64,000 nt of DNA from contig NZ_CP071589.1 in assembly GCF_017357005.1 (NCBI RefSeq), forward strand, positions 1,240,001 through 1,304,000, given 5' to 3'. Below the pieces are notes generated by a model. The model saw nothing but the letters and a program-made list of their open reading frames with translations. It ran no database searches and was not told the DNA's origin. Of this stretch, positions 1-10,386 are shown one piece after another (within the stretch, counting starts at the first letter, position 1; each line of letters begins with the position of its first letter). The translations under genes and the position numbers were made by a program. This DNA is from Staphylococcus simiae (GTDB lineage Bacteria; Bacillota; Bacilli; Staphylococcales; Staphylococcaceae).

Positions 1-703
1 GCCACATATCTATCAAATAATTGTTAAGTAACTTTATATTATTAAAATTAATGATCACATATTTATAAGTAAATTGCGACCGCAATGTATTTATCGATGT
101 ATCCTCTATTAAACCTCCATTATGTATCAGAACTTTATGACTAATTAATTGTTGTACGTCTTGATCATGACATGTCAAGATCACTGTATGTCTGTCTTTA
201 AGCTGTAATAAATACCTTTTAATAAATGCTACTGATTTTTTATCTAAAGCATTAAATGGTTCGTCCAAGACATATAAATCTTTATTAACAACTAAACATT
301 GAATTAGATTTACCTTTTGTCTAGTACCCAAAGAGCAATCCTTTAATTTAGTAGTTAAAAATGGATGTATGTGTAGTTGAGAAATAAATAAATCAAAGAT
401 AGGTTGTTGAAATGCAGTACGATTTACTTGTTTAATATATTTAAAATAATCTCTGATAGTTATATTTAAATTATCAGGAAAATATTCAGGTGCATAACTG
501 ACATCATTCGTTGACATAATATAACCTTGATTTGGCTTTATTAGTTTACATAATAATTTTATAGTTATACTTTTACCAGAACCATTTTTCCCTTCTAATA
601 ATGTAATGCTATGTTTAGGTATCTTAAAGCTAATATTATCTAATATATCTTGATGATTAAGACGTTTAGAAACATGTTGAAATTCAACTGCATAAGATGA
701 CAT
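1..703 (-). CDS. ABC transporter ATP-binding protein (3' end outside window)
   Basis: My translation of the minus strand is open from ATG 703 to the window edge (234 codons), so the C-terminus is missing. A good ribosome-binding site (AAGGAG, 9 nt upstream) supports the start. Visible ABC ATPase motifs in order: Walker A GKNGSGKS near residue 40, a signature SLGTRQ near 137, Walker B LYVLDEP followed by the D-loop NALD near 160, and the H-loop CHD near 190. This is a soluble nucleotide-binding subunit of an ABC transporter. The substrate cannot be told, because no permease lies inside the window. The signature and the short alpha-helical region resemble small exporters of the CcmA type. Confidence 0.85.
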   Translation of the reverse strand, partial: MSSYAVEFQHVSKRLNHQDILDNISFKIPKHSITLLEGKNGSGKSITIKLLCKLIKPNQGYIMSTNDVSYAPEYFPDNLNITIRDYFKYIKQVNRTAFQQPIFDLFISQLHIHPFLTTKLKDCSLGTRQKVNLIQCLVVNKDLYVLDEPFNALDKKSVAFIKRYLLQLKDRHTVILTCHDQDVQQLISHKVLIHNGGLIEDTSINTLRSQFTYKYVIINFNNIKLLNNYLIDMW

Positions 704-841
704 CGCATTAGGCTCCTTATTTTTGACATAACCTTAATTTAACATAACAAAGATATTGCCACATCATACTAAAGTTATAATTGCAACGGATATTAACTAT
801 TCCCTAGCCTTTGTACTAATACTTAATAATTGATGTTAATT

Positions 842-879
842 AAGTAAAAAAATACAACGACGATATACGCCGTTGTATC
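842..879 (-). terminator. Rho-independent terminator of odhAB
   Basis: Inverted repeat ATACAACG / CGTTGTAT (852-859 and 871-878) followed on the minus strand by a T-rich tract (842-851). It lies 30 nt past the odhB stop. Confidence 0.75.
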
Positions 880-907
880 AAAGTTTGTTACTATATTTTG
901 GTCTATA

Positions 908-2161
908 TTATGATTCTAATAATAAGTCTTCTGGATTTTCAATTAATTCTTTAATTGTTTTTAAGAATCCAACAGCTTCTTTACCATCAATAATTCTATG
1001 GTCATAGCTTAATGCAATATACATCATTGGACGATTTTCAATTGTATCTTGATCAATAGCAATTGGTCTAGTAATAATTGAATGCATACCTAAAATAGCA
1101 GCTTGACTACCATTAATAATTGGCGTACTCATCATTGAACCAAAGATACCACCATTCGTAATTGTAAATGATCCATTGACCATATCGTCTAAACCAAGTT
1201 TTTTATCTCTAGCTTTAACTGCCAAGTTTGCAATTTCAGCTTCGATTTCAGCAAAGTTCTTCTTATCACAGTCTCTGACAAATGGTACTAATAATCCGTC
1301 ATCAGTAGAAACTGCTACACCAATATCATAATATTGTTTAGTAATCATGTCATCGCCATCAATTTCTGCATTAACTTCTGGGTATTTTTTCAGTGCTGCA
1401 ACAGCTGCCTTAGTGAAGAATGACATAAATCCTAATTTAGTGCCATCATGATCTTTCATAAATTGTTCTTTTTTACGTTTGCGTAATTCCATCACATTCG
1501 TCATATCAACTTCGTTAAATGTTGTTAACATAGCTGTATTATTAGAAACTTCTAGTAATTTTTTAGCTGCAGTTTTCTTTCTACGAGACATTTTTTCTCT
1601 GATAACTGGTTTAGATGGATTTTGATTAGTTGCTTTTGGTGCTTTTTCAGGTGCTTTAGTTTGTTGTTTAGCTGGTGCTTGTTGTTTATTATCAATATCT
1701 TCTTTTCTGACAACATCATTATTTTTAGCACTTACTTCTGCTAAATTCACACCATTTTCTCTAGCATAACGTCTTGCTGATGGTGTAGCATTCACTCTTT
1801 GGTTGTTATCATCAGTTTGTTTACTTTCTTCACTAGCATTAGAAGTTTGTTCAGTAACTTCTGATTGAGTAGTTTCTTCTTTTTGTGGAGTATCGTTGCT
1901 TGCTGTTTCATTTGAAGCATTACCACTACCTTCACCAATAACTGCAATTGCTTGGCCAACTTCAACTGTGTCGCCTTCTTTTGCTAATTGTTGTGATAAT
2001 ACCCCTGCCTCTTCAGAAACAACTTCAACGTTGACTTTATCAGTTTCTAATTCAAGGATAGCTTCACCTTTATCGACTTGATCGCCTTCATTTTTTAACC
2101 ACTCTGCAATGGTACCTTCTGTAATAGACTCTGCTAATTCTGGAACTTTTACTTCTGACAT
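908..2161 (-). CDS. odhB: Dihydrolipoyllysine succinyltransferase, E2 of 2-oxoglutarate dehydrogenase
   Basis: E2 core of the 2-oxoglutarate dehydrogenase complex (also called sucB). It moves the succinyl group from E1 via lipoyl-lysine to CoA in the TCA cycle. The 417 residues show an N-terminal lipoyl domain with the lipoylated Lys42 in ETDKVNVE, then a Gln/Thr/Ser/Glu-rich linker (about 85-125). A peripheral subunit-binding domain follows (about 125-160: [12 protein letters not shown]), then an Ala/Pro/Lys linker and the catalytic acyltransferase domain ending with the HRIIDG active-site motif (His388, Asp392). Length is usual for the family. It lies 15 nt downstream of odhA, so the two are co-transcribed, and a terminator follows. 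The succinyl rather than acetyl assignment rests on the odhA neighbour. Confidence 0.96.
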   Translation of the reverse strand: MSEVKVPELAESITEGTIAEWLKNEGDQVDKGEAILELETDKVNVEVVSEEAGVLSQQLAKEGDTVEVGQAIAVIGEGSGNASNETASNDTPQKEETTQSEVTEQTSNASEESKQTDDNNQRVNATPSARRYARENGVNLAEVSAKNNDVVRKEDIDNKQQAPAKQQTKAPEKAPKATNQNPSKPVIREKMSRRKKTAAKKLLEVSNNTAMLTTFNEVDMTNVMELRKRKKEQFMKDHDGTKLGFMSFFTKAAVAALKKYPEVNAEIDGDDMITKQYYDIGVAVSTDDGLLVPFVRDCDKKNFAEIEAEIANLAVKARDKKLGLDDMVNGSFTITNGGIFGSMMSTPIINGSQAAILGMHSIITRPIAIDQDTIENRPMMYIALSYDHRIIDGKEAVGFLKTIKELIENPEDLLLES

Positions 2162-2176
2162 AACTTTATTTTCCCC

Positions 2177-4975
2177 CTAGTTATTTTTTAATGCATATTC
2201 AATGATTTTACTTTGCACCAACTTATGGATTTCCCCATCGCCTTCTGCTGGAGCAGCTCTTTGAATTCTGCCATGATAACTTAAATCATATTTATCTGCA
2301 ACTAATGCTTTGATATATGGATATACAAATAACCATGCTCCTTGATTCTTAGGCTCTTCTTGTACCCATGATACTTCTGTTAAATTAGGTAATTGTGATA
2401 ATAGTGCATCAATTTCCTCTTGTGGGAATGGATACAGTCTTTCAACTGCTACAAGTAAGACAGAATCATCAGGATTTTTTGCAAGTTGTTCTTTTAAATC
2501 AATAAACATTTTACCAGTTGCTAAAATTACTTTTGTTACTTTATCTTGTTGATGTTCTTCAACTAAGATAGGTTGGAAACCACCACTTGTGAATTCATCA
2601 ATTGGTTTTGCGACTGTTTTATTACGTAATAAACTTTTCGGTGACATAACAACTAACGGACGCATTTGTTCTGTACCTAAACTTGCTGCTTGAGCACGTA
2701 ATAAATGGAAGTAGTTACTTGAGCTGGATAAGTTGACCACTGTACTATTATTTTCAGCTGCCAGTTGTAAGAAACGTTCTAATCTTGCTGATGAGTGTTC
2801 AGGCCCTTGACCTTCGTATGAATGAGGTAGGAATAATGTTAAACCTGAGCGTTCTCCCCATTTAGCTCGTGAACTGAATAAGAAGTTATCAAATATCATT
2901 TGTGCCATGTTAGCAAAATCACCATATTGAGCTTCCCAAATATTGAAACTTTCTTTATTTTCAACGTTGTAACCATATTCAAATCCAACCACAGCAGCTT
3001 CAGACAATGGTGAGTTATGAATATCAAATGTTGCTTTTTGGTGTGGCACGTGATGTAAAGGTGTATATGTTTCTCCAGTTTCTTCATCATGTAATACTGC
3101 ATGACGATGACTAAAAGTACCACGTTCACTATCTTGTCCAGTTAATCGAATTGGTGTACCATCTTGAAGAATTGTAGCAAAGGCTAATTGTTCTGCTTGA
3201 GCCCAATCCACTAAACCATCTTCTTTATTAAATGGTTCATGACGTTTTTCAAGTACTTTATTTAATTTTTTTAAAATATGGAATCCTTCTGGATAAGTAA
3301 GCATGGCATCATTAATTTCTTTTAAATGATCATAACTGAAACTTTGTTCATCAGCTTGTAGTGGTAATGCTAAATCTTCAGGTTTTTCCATATCTGGGTT
3401 ATCCATTTTATCAGCTTTATCAATTTTATCATGTGCTTGTCTTAATTCTTTTTGAACATTATCAATAACTGAATTCATTTCTTCTTCAGTCATGACACCT
3501 TCTTCAACAAGCTTGTTACCAAAGACATATTCTACTGAATCGTGTTTACGAATATTTTGATACGGTAGTGGGTTGGTAATAGATGGTTCATCCATTTCAT
3601 TATGTCCATAACGACGATAACCTACTAAATCTATAACAACGTCTTTATGAAATTCTTTTCTAAATTCCATAGCAATATCAATGGCTTCGATTGTTGCTTC
3701 CACATCATCAGCATTAACATGGAAAATTGGAACATCGTAACCTTTAGCAACATCAGTTGAATAAGTTGTTGAGCGACCGTCAATGGGTTCTGTTGTAAAA
3801 CCAATTCTGTTGTTTGTGATAATATGCAATGAACCACCAGTTGTATATCCTTTAAGATTACCTAAGTTCATCGTCTCAAAGTTAATACCTTGACCTGGAT
3901 ATGCTGCATCACCATGTATAATAATTGGCATAGCTTTATGATGATCTGTCGTTGGTGCACCAGCACGATGTGTATCGTCTTGAGCTGCTCTTGTTCTACC
4001 TTCTACAACAGGCGCAACGATTTCTAGGTGACTTGGGTTATTGGCTAAAGCAATTCGTTGTGTCGTTCCGTATGAATCAGTCGTCTTAATACCACCTAAG
4101 TGATATTTAACATCACCTGTCCAACCAGCAGTTAGCTCTAAACTACCATCTTTAGGTAAGAATTTCATTGGATCTGTATGCATAAATTCTGAAATCATCA
4201 TTTCATATGGTTTTTCTAACACATGTGTTAAGACATTTAAACGTCCACGGTGAGCCATTCCAATTTGAATATTATTAATACCTTCTTTACCAGCTAATGT
4301 AATTGTGCGTTGTAACATTGGTACTAACGCATCTACCCCTTCAATTGAAAAACGTTTGGCCCCTACAAAGTTTTTGTGTAAATATTTTTCAAAGCCTTCA
4401 ACATATGCTAATTTTTTAAACAAATCTTTTTTCTCACTATTATTTAGCGTCACTTTATATGGCGTTTCAATGCGTCGTTTTAACCAACCACGTTCAGTAT
4501 TATTGTTAATATGTGTATATTCAAAAGCAATTGGTCCTTTATAACGCTTTTCCATTCTTAAAATTGCTTCATATGCATTGTCATAAATTTCTGAAAAATG
4601 ATCGGAAACAATACCTGCAGAAATCTCTTCCAAAGTCTCTTTGTCTAAATCAAATTCTTCAATTTCTAATCTAGGAACATGATTACGCTTTGGAGGATTA
4701 ACAGGATAGATATCAGCTTTTAAATGCCCATATTGTCTAATGTTATCTATTAAGCGCATCACACGTTTAATTGTTCCATCACTATTTTGACTACTTACTC
4801 CATGTGATGTTGGAACAGTAGCATCATCATTTTTTATTGCATTAAACAAGACTTGTAAATCTTCAGGTACAGATGATGGATCTTGCAGAAAATCATCATA
4901 TAAATCTAGCATTAAGCCTAGATTTGCACCAAAGTTTACAGGCGCCTCTGTCACTTCTTTTCTTTCGTTAGTCAT
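2177..4975 (-). CDS. odhA: 2-oxoglutarate dehydrogenase E1 component
   Basis: Thiamine-diphosphate enzyme (also called sucA) that decarboxylates 2-oxoglutarate and passes the succinyl unit to the lipoyl arm of OdhB. At 932 residues it has the full family length. The N-terminal E1o segment ([16 protein letters not shown] near 30-45) is present. The phosphate/ThDP region holds [11 protein letters not shown] near 240 and [10 protein letters not shown] near 356, followed by NNRIGFTT. The transketolase-like pyrimidine domain ([19 protein letters not shown]) and C-terminal domain complete the protein. The start ATG at 4975 has a GGAGGG-type ribosome-binding site (tccaca..accctcc read on the minus strand). 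First gene of an odhA-odhB operon. Confidence 0.96.
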   Translation of the reverse strand: MTNERKEVTEAPVNFGANLGLMLDLYDDFLQDPSSVPEDLQVLFNAIKNDDATVPTSHGVSSQNSDGTIKRVMRLIDNIRQYGHLKADIYPVNPPKRNHVPRLEIEEFDLDKETLEEISAGIVSDHFSEIYDNAYEAILRMEKRYKGPIAFEYTHINNNTERGWLKRRIETPYKVTLNNSEKKDLFKKLAYVEGFEKYLHKNFVGAKRFSIEGVDALVPMLQRTITLAGKEGINNIQIGMAHRGRLNVLTHVLEKPYEMMISEFMHTDPMKFLPKDGSLELTAGWTGDVKYHLGGIKTTDSYGTTQRIALANNPSHLEIVAPVVEGRTRAAQDDTHRAGAPTTDHHKAMPIIIHGDAAYPGQGINFETMNLGNLKGYTTGGSLHIITNNRIGFTTEPIDGRSTTYSTDVAKGYDVPIFHVNADDVEATIEAIDIAMEFRKEFHKDVVIDLVGYRRYGHNEMDEPSITNPLPYQNIRKHDSVEYVFGNKLVEEGVMTEEEMNSVIDNVQKELRQAHDKIDKADKMDNPDMEKPEDLALPLQADEQSFSYDHLKEINDAMLTYPEGFHILKKLNKVLEKRHEPFNKEDGLVDWAQAEQLAFATILQDGTPIRLTGQDSERGTFSHRHAVLHDEETGETYTPLHHVPHQKATFDIHNSPLSEAAVVGFEYGYNVENKESFNIWEAQYGDFANMAQMIFDNFLFSSRAKWGERSGLTLFLPHSYEGQGPEHSSARLERFLQLAAENNSTVVNLSSSSNYFHLLRAQAASLGTEQMRPLVVMSPKSLLRNKTVAKPIDEFTSGGFQPILVEEHQQDKVTKVILATGKMFIDLKEQLAKNPDDSVLLVAVERLYPFPQEEIDALLSQLPNLTEVSWVQEEPKNQGAWLFVYPYIKALVADKYDLSYHGRIQRAAPAEGDGEIHKLVQSKIIEYALKNN

Positions 4976-5060
4976 TTTACACCCTCCACAAAAATGTTGA
5001 AACGCTTACAATGTAATAATATCACTTATTGTCTATTTGTTAAAGTAGATTTACCTATTT

Positions 5061-5099
5061 ATTGTATAAAAAAGAGAATCAACAAAACCGTTGATTCTC
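5061..5099 (-). terminator. Terminator downstream of arlRS
   Basis: Perfect 10-bp inverted repeat GAGAATCAAC / GTTGATTCTC (5074-5083, 5090-5099) with a 6-nt loop, followed on the minus strand by TTTTTTATA. It lies between the arlS stop and the odhA promoter region. Confidence 0.85.
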
Positions 5100-5164
5100 C
5101 TATATTTTCGTGCTTATTATCGGCATTACGTTGCATTCAATTTATTACATAAATACAACTTTAT

Positions 5165-6520
5165 TTAAAAGATAATTTTAAATGTTGTACCTTCATTTAT
5201 GTCACTGTCAATTTGTATTGTACCACCATTCATTTGAATGATTTTTTGAGCAATGGATAAACCAAGTCCATTACCACCTTGGCTTCTAGCTCGAGATTTA
5301 TCAACTCGATAAAATCTATCGAAAATAAATTCTTGATCTTCTTTCGGTATCCCCATACCATGATCTCGTATTTCAATAATTTTTTGCTTATTTTTCAAAA
5401 ACATACTCACCACGATATGCTTGTGTTGATTATCATATTTTATAGCATTATCTATAAAGATTAAAAATAACTGTTCAAATTGATGTGGTTTCATTTTAAT
5501 TTCTAAAGTCTTTGAAGTTAGATTTGTCTCGAAACGATAATCTGGATGTAATTGTTTTAATGAATGTATGCGGGAGGTAATCTCATCATTAATATTAACA
5601 ACTTGTTTGTCAGAAGAAATATCATTCACATCGCCTTTTGTTAATTGCAATAATTCTTCTACTAATTTAATAATGCGATTCATTTCTTCAATTGAAATAT
5701 TTAAAGATTCTTCTAATACGGCTGGATCTTTTTTTCCCCAACGTTGAATAAGATTTAAATGCCCTTGAATAATTTGTAATGGTGTTCGTAATTCATGAGA
5801 AGCATCTTCTACAAATTGTCGCTGTTGATTGAATGATTCTTCAATTTGACTCATCATGGCATTAAATGTACTTGCTAAATTTTCAATTTCTTCATAGTTT
5901 GTATTTAATTGTAATTTATTTTGAAAACCATCTCGTCTAATTTTAATCATTTTATTAGATAACGTAACTAATGGCTTGGTGATTTGTGAAGAAAATACGT
6001 AACTAATCGTCGCTGTAATAATAGTTGCAATAACGCCGAATGCAAATGCAATGATGTATAATGATTTAACAATATTATCATAATTTTCTAGAGAGTGGAT
6101 TAATAAGCTATAACCTTTGAAATCTTTGGTTACTATTGGTTCGGTAATAATGAGATAATCTACCCCATGATAATTTTTCATCATTATTCTATCAGTATGT
6201 CCATAATCAAAATCAGGAACAACATGCACGGTATTATCATTTGATGTTTCAAATAATTTATTATTATGATCGTCATAAATGATTATTTCTTGAAAATTGC
6301 CTAAAGATGCATTTAAATCAAGTGCCGAAATATTTTTAACACTTTTAGAATGAAATAAATTATTGATGTCACTGGAACTTCGTTCTGCATCATCTAGCTC
6401 ACTATTATGCAAAGTATCTTTTAAAAAGAAAATAATAATTAGGCAAAATAATAAGATGGTAAAGAAAGTAATCATTGTCGTAACAAGTATCCAATTATGT
6501 CTTAATTTTCTCTTTTTCAT
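5165..6520 (-). CDS. arlS: Sensor histidine kinase ArlS
   Basis: Membrane sensor kinase of the ArlRS system, which in S. aureus controls adhesion, autolysis, capsule and (through MgrA) large surface proteins including Ebh. That regulon is established knowledge, not visible here. The 451 residues show TM1 (about 13-35), an extracytoplasmic sensor region (about 36-150) and TM2 (about 150-175). A HAMP domain follows, then the dimerisation/phosphoacceptor box [10 protein letters not shown] with His242. The HATPase domain has its N-box (NAIKYDN), G1 (DHGMGIP) and G2 ([10 protein letters not shown]). All catalytic boxes look intact. The start overlaps the arlR stop by 4 bp, indicating translational coupling. 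Confidence 0.95.
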   Translation of the reverse strand: MKKRKLRHNWILVTTMITFFTILLFCLIIIFFLKDTLHNSELDDAERSSSDINNLFHSKSVKNISALDLNASLGNFQEIIIYDDHNNKLFETSNDNTVHVVPDFDYGHTDRIMMKNYHGVDYLIITEPIVTKDFKGYSLLIHSLENYDNIVKSLYIIAFAFGVIATIITATISYVFSSQITKPLVTLSNKMIKIRRDGFQNKLQLNTNYEEIENLASTFNAMMSQIEESFNQQRQFVEDASHELRTPLQIIQGHLNLIQRWGKKDPAVLEESLNISIEEMNRIIKLVEELLQLTKGDVNDISSDKQVVNINDEITSRIHSLKQLHPDYRFETNLTSKTLEIKMKPHQFEQLFLIFIDNAIKYDNQHKHIVVSMFLKNKQKIIEIRDHGMGIPKEDQEFIFDRFYRVDKSRARSQGGNGLGLSIAQKIIQMNGGTIQIDSDINEGTTFKIIF

Positions 6521-7176
6521 CTAATCACATATCCTACACCACGCACGGTTTCTATCATTTTATCCCGATTATATGGTTTTAATTTATTACGTAAATAGCG
6601 GATATAGACATCAACAACATTTGTTTCAACTTCACTATTATATCCCCAAACGTGATTTAAAATTTGTTCACGCTGTAAAACATGATTACGATTTTCGGCA
6701 AGAACATATAATAAGTCATATTCAGTTTTCGTTAAATCAATTTCATGACCTTCAAATGTCACTTTAAAAGCATTTTTATCTATAGTTACGCCATGTACAT
6801 CAATAATATCTTTTTGTGGTTGACGACGTAATATTGCTCTTATTCTTGCTAACAATTCTTCAATATCAAATGGCTTGACGATATAATCATCTGCCCCATA
6901 ATCTAAACCTGCCACTTTATCATATGTATCACTTTTCGCTGTAATGATAATAATGGGTGTTTCTTGCTGTTGTCTAATCTTGCGACAAATTTCAAGACCA
7001 TTAATACTTGGAAGCATCAAATCTAGAATAATTAAATCATATTGATTATTTAAAGCCTGATTCAATCCTTGTTGTCCATCATACTCTATATCTACTTTAT
7101 AATTCTCATGTGTCAATTCTAATTCTATAAACCTTGCTAAATTTTGCTCATCTTCAACAATCAAAATATGTGTCAT
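6517..7176 (-). CDS. arlR: Response regulator ArlR
   Basis: OmpR/PhoB-family DNA-binding response regulator paired with ArlS. The 219 residues contain a receiver domain with acidic pocket ED (9-10), phosphoacceptor Asp52 in ILDLMLPS, Thr/Lys switch residues (ITAK; VKPFD), and a C-terminal winged helix (about 125-219, ending [10 protein letters not shown]...GVGYVIR). Length and motifs are canonical. It is about 90% identical to S. aureus ArlR as I remember that sequence. First gene of the arlRS operon. Confidence 0.96.
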   Translation of the reverse strand: MTHILIVEDEQNLARFIELELTHENYKVDIEYDGQQGLNQALNNQYDLIILDLMLPSINGLEICRKIRQQQETPIIIITAKSDTYDKVAGLDYGADDYIVKPFDIEELLARIRAILRRQPQKDIIDVHGVTIDKNAFKVTFEGHEIDLTKTEYDLLYVLAENRNHVLQREQILNHVWGYNSEVETNVVDVYIRYLRNKLKPYNRDKMIETVRGVGYVIR

Positions 7177-7211
7177 ATTTGTACCTCTTATTACTATACA
7201 ATTTTAAAAAA

Positions 7212-7370
7212 GGGAGTAGGATAGAAATAATTTTTATAAAATTTATTTCATAATCCCACCCCGGTAAGACTGACTAGGGTTTTAAACATTGATCTCTCAA
7301 TATTTTGAAAAGCAGACAGTTACTGCTAAATGCTTAATTTTAAGTGTAAAATGCATTCTGTCCCACTCTC
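7212..7370. repeat. Intergenic palindromic repeat, staphylococcal type
   Basis: The ends are imperfect inverted repeats: GGGAGTAGGATAGAA (7213-7227) against the complement of TTCTGTCCCACTCTC (7356-7370). An internal block AATCCCACCCCGG sits at about 7252-7264. Similar 'gggagtgggacagaa ... cccactcccaa' elements are scattered between genes in staphylococcal genomes as I recall. It lies upstream of arlR, and transcribed either way it would fold into one long hairpin. No ORF. Confidence 0.65.
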
Positions 7371-7631
7371 AACTTATTGTGTACTTTTCACTTCTTATAT
7401 AAATTTTAGCATAAAAAAATAATGTTGTTATTATTTTTCTCATATTTAAATTGTATATGCTTAAGCGCCATTGTTATTTATTTAATCTTTTAATGTAAGA
7501 TTTTACATCATATCTAATGGTTAATTGTTATTTAAAATGAAGACAATGACTAAGTTACAGTTATTTTAATGAGGCAGATTTAAAAAGATATTATAAACTA
7601 AAAAATTTTATTAAAAATTTTACCGAAGTAA

Positions 7632-7680
7632 TTGACAATGATTCTCAATAGTGTATAATACTATTTGAAAATGATTATCA
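7632..7680 (+). promoter_or_regulatory. Fur-type iron-regulated promoter of isrR
   Basis: Sigma-A promoter with -35 TTGACA (7632-7637) and a perfect -10 TATAAT (7654-7659), 16-nt spacer. Two Fur-box-like 7-1-7 elements overlap it: TGACAATGATTCTCA (7633-7647) over the -35 and TGAAAATGATTATCA (7666-7680) over the predicted start. They match TGATAATNATTATCA at 12 and 14 of 14 defined positions approximately. This layout predicts repression by Fe-Fur. Confidence 0.85.
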
Positions 7681-7842
7681 ATACCAAATAGAACATTCCC
7701 CCCCACATACGTTTCGTTCAAAATTGGATTGGTCATTTTCAGATATTCCCCTTTTATATGCCCGTAAAAGACTATATACGTTATAACAACGTTTTTTATA
7801 AAAGCAGTAAACCTTATGACACTTTAGGTTTACTGCTTTTAT
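7666..7842 (+). ncRNA. isrR: IsrR-like Fur-regulated small RNA
   Basis: A noncoding transcript of about 175 nt is predicted from the +1 (about 7666) to a strong terminator (7801-7842). It contains three unpaired C-rich stretches: seven C at 7698-7704, TCCCC near 7748-7751, and GCCCG near 7760-7764. In S. aureus, IsrR is a Fur-repressed sRNA of about 174 nt lying between arlR and pgpB. It has C-rich motifs that pair with the Shine-Dalgarno sequences of mRNAs for iron-using enzymes, so iron is spared when scarce. Location, size, promoter, Fur boxes and C-rich motifs all agree, so I call it IsrR. The pairing targets here are inference. Confidence 0.85.
7801..7842 (+). terminator. Terminator of isrR
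   Basis: Perfect 14-bp stem AAAGCAGTAAACCT / AGGTTTACTGCTTT (7801-7814 and 7826-7839) with an 11-nt loop, then a short T tract. Confidence 0.9.
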
Positions 7843-8219
7843 TAGTTGATACAGTTGGATTATATTACTATTAATTAAAGGCTCTCTAACAATTGGGACT
7901 ACTATTTTGATAACCTAGCAATGCTCATACTTTTTCCATCTTGCACATTTAAAAATTTTATTGGATTCTAGTTTTCCAAATTAGAGTTTGTAAAAACTTG
8001 AGAATCGGCTTTTTGTTACATTTCTAACGCGGAAACGTCAACATCATTCACTTTATAATTTCCTTAAAGATTTAATAATATAACATATTTTTCTTTAAAA
8101 ACTAAGTTGACATATACTATCGATAAGGTAATAATACACTTAAATATTTTGAATTTTCGAAATATTATACAATGTTATATCCGATCAATTTATCTTTAAT
8201 TACTGGAGGTCTTATAATT
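7843..8219. other. AT-rich gap between isrR and the MFS pseudogene
   Basis: No ORF or RNA family recognised. A plausible plus-strand promoter lies at TTGACA (8107-8112) and TAATAA (8129-8134), 16-nt spacer, about 85 nt upstream of the MFS start. The stretch is more AT-rich than the flanking core genes and may have come in with the MFS gene. Confidence 0.4.
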
Positions 8220-9433
8220 GTGAAAAGAAACTTCATTTTTTTAATTATTTTTACTTTAATTAGTAATTTTGGTAGTAGCATTTTTGCTTTTATAGTTTCT
8301 TTTTATTTTCTAAAGCAGAGTAATAATGCTATTGTATTCTCAATTCTTATAGCTACTACAACTTTATCTAATATAGTATTTAAAATAATAGCTGGCTACT
8401 TCGCTGATTTATTAAACAAAAAATACCTAGTGTTAGTTACTCAATTTTTATCTGTATTAGTTTTAGCTATTTTTTCTTTAAATACCGATTCAATAGAAAA
8501 TTATAAATTTGTAATTATTCTTTTAATAATTTTAGCTATGTCGGATAGTTTTTCTTCTATAGTATTTAATAGTGGAATGGTAAATATTGTAGGAGAACAA
8601 TATTTACAAAAATTTATTACAGTAAATATGGTAGTGCTAAATATTATCACAATTTTTTCTCCAATTATCGGTGGGATATTATTTTCTATATTTGATATTA
8701 AAGTATTTATCTACCTAATATTTAGTACGGAAACCATTAGTCTTCTCATCCTTATTTTAATTAAAATTCCAGAAATTAGAAATAATTTGAGTGAATCTAA
8801 AGATATTATTTCTATTAAAAGATTTTTCAAAGACTATATCAAAACTTTTAAGTATATTAGTGAATTTCAAGAATTATTGATATTATTATGTTTATCACTA
8901 GCAATGAATTTTTTCTTTTCAATTTCTAATATTGGCTTGCAAACAGGTCTCGTAAAAGTTTTTAAATTTGATTCACTAACTTATAGTTTAATAGTTTCAG
9001 CATTATCACTTGGTATAATTTTAATAAGTTTAGTTTTAATAGGATTAAAAGACCTCAATATTAAAAAAATCTTACATTGTCTATCAGTGTGATGTCGTTA
9101 TCTTATTTAATATTATCTTTAAATTTCATATATTCTAATGTCGAAATAAGCAAATATACATTATTTTTTATCATGTTAGTTATAGGAGTAAGTTTAGGAT
9201 TATATAATGCTACTAGTAGTATTTTTAAACAAACAGTTATTCAAGATAATTTAAAAGGAAAATATTTTGGTTTAGAAACTATGGCAGCACAAATAGCTAT
9301 GCCCTTAGGATATATATTAGGTGGCATACTTTTTGAAATAAATACTTATATATATCCACTTATTTTTATCACTATCGTGTTTATATTAATAATTGTTCTA
9401 TTTATATTAAGAAGAAATTTTAAAATAATTTAA
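8220..9433 (+). pseudogene. Frameshifted MFS (DHA3-like) efflux transporter
   Basis: Two consecutive reading frames together make one 12-TM-like MFS protein of about 400 residues. The first frame (to 9092) gives helices including FIFLIIFTLISNFGSSIF and an A-loop-like ADLLNKKY. The second (in frame from about 9065 to 9433) gives the C-terminal helices through MAAQIAMPLGYILGGILF. The first frame ends with a missense tail ILHCLSV right after a run of seven A (9063-9069). One base inserted or lost there restores a continuous protein (…NLTLSISVMSLSYLIL…). I chose GTG 8220 as start because GGAGG (8205-8209) lies 10 nt upstream. The topology resembles macrolide- or peptide-efflux MFS proteins, but the substrate is unknown. 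Very AT-rich codon use and position between isrR and pgpB suggest acquisition. A sequencing error in the A tract is the main alternative. Confidence 0.75.
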
Positions 9434-9749
9434 CACAAGTTGCAGTATATATTTCTGCTAGTTATTTTAATGAAATGTACAAGTAAGTTTTATCATAGTT
9501 ATATTAAAATAATAAAACCATATTCATCAAATATTAAAATCTTTAATTCACCCCCCTCAACTTAATCATTATAGTGAGGGGGGTGATTAAATATCATCTT
9601 TTAATTAGTTGCATTATTCTACGTCGATTATGTTTTCACTTTTAATAGTGCAAAGTGTGCTACATATCAATTTATATTGACTTTGCTTTCACTTTCAATC
9701 ATGTTGAAATTTGAACAATACATTTCATATCAGCATATGTCCATAATGA
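9434..9749. other. Gap between MFS pseudogene and pgpB
   Basis: Apart from the C6/G6 hairpin at 9548-9586, I see no gene or RNA. It holds the convergent 3' ends of the MFS gene (plus) and pgpB (minus). Confidence 0.4.
9548..9586. terminator. GC-rich hairpin, likely bidirectional terminator
   Basis: Perfect 12-bp inverted repeat TCACCCCCCTCA / TGAGGGGGGTGA with a 15-nt loop. It lies between convergent genes. The following T tracts are poor on both strands, so termination is likely but not certain. Confidence 0.5.
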
Positions 9750-10373
9750 CTACGATACATTAACAGATAATTTGTTTTTCAATAACAATGTTGAAAGTAC
9801 AATACAAAAAGCGCCACCTATGATACCTGCGATAATATCAGTTGGATAATGTACACCTAAATACACACGTGAAACTGAAACTAATAAAATCATTAGTGCA
9901 CATAATCCTATCAATAATCCTTGTGAATAGCCATGATCTATTCGATTAATTATATAGGCTACACTGCCAAAATATGCTGTGGAACCCATGGCATGACCAC
10001 TTGGAAAGCTGAAACCACTTATATCAATCAATCTTAATAATGTTGGACGTTCACGATCAAAGATATTTTTTAAAACTGGGTTTAATATGCCCGATAAAGC
10101 CATTGTTAACATAAAGAATAGTGCTTCAATTTTGTATTTCTTTAACTTTAAGTAAGCCACTAACAATAACGATAGACTCAGCATGGCACACACTTCTCCT
10201 ACTTTGGTTGCACCAAGCATAATTGCAGTAGTAATAAAGCTTTCAGATGCATAAATAAAGTCATACACTTCATTATCAATCCATTTTCCTAGTCGTGATT
10301 CATGAAAAAAGGCGATAATCCCAAATATTAGTGTAAATACAATGAGTAACGAGATGCGTTTCCATCTACTCAA
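9750..10373 (-). CDS. pgpB: PAP2-family phosphatase (PgpB-like)
   Basis: Membrane lipid phosphatase of the PAP2 superfamily, acting on phosphatidylglycerophosphate or undecaprenyl pyrophosphate at the membrane surface. The 207 residues hold about six TM helices. The three-part phosphatase signature is complete: KNIFDRERP near 105-113, PSGH near 129-132 and SRVYLGVHYPTD near 170-181. The last gene of a murG-pgpB pair (13 nt apart), its placement after MurG fits a role in lipid-carrier recycling, which is inference. Exact substrate cannot be read from the sequence. Confidence 0.85.
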   Translation of the reverse strand: MSRWKRISLLIVFTLIFGIIAFFHESRLGKWIDNEVYDFIYASESFITTAIMLGATKVGEVCAMLSLSLLLVAYLKLKKYKIEALFFMLTMALSGILNPVLKNIFDRERPTLLRLIDISGFSFPSGHAMGSTAYFGSVAYIINRIDHGYSQGLLIGLCALMILLVSVSRVYLGVHYPTDIIAGIIGGAFCIVLSTLLLKNKLSVNVS

Positions 10374-10386
10374 TTATCATAACCCC

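Noticed and set aside
3631-3837. Small open frames within odhA (also 2896-3129, 4305-4544)
   Set aside because: Out-of-frame shadows of a conserved enzyme gene with no ribosome-binding sites.
8172-8219. ATG 8172 as MFS start
   Set aside because: No ribosome-binding site; GTG 8220 has GGAGG at 10 nt and opens directly into the first membrane helix.
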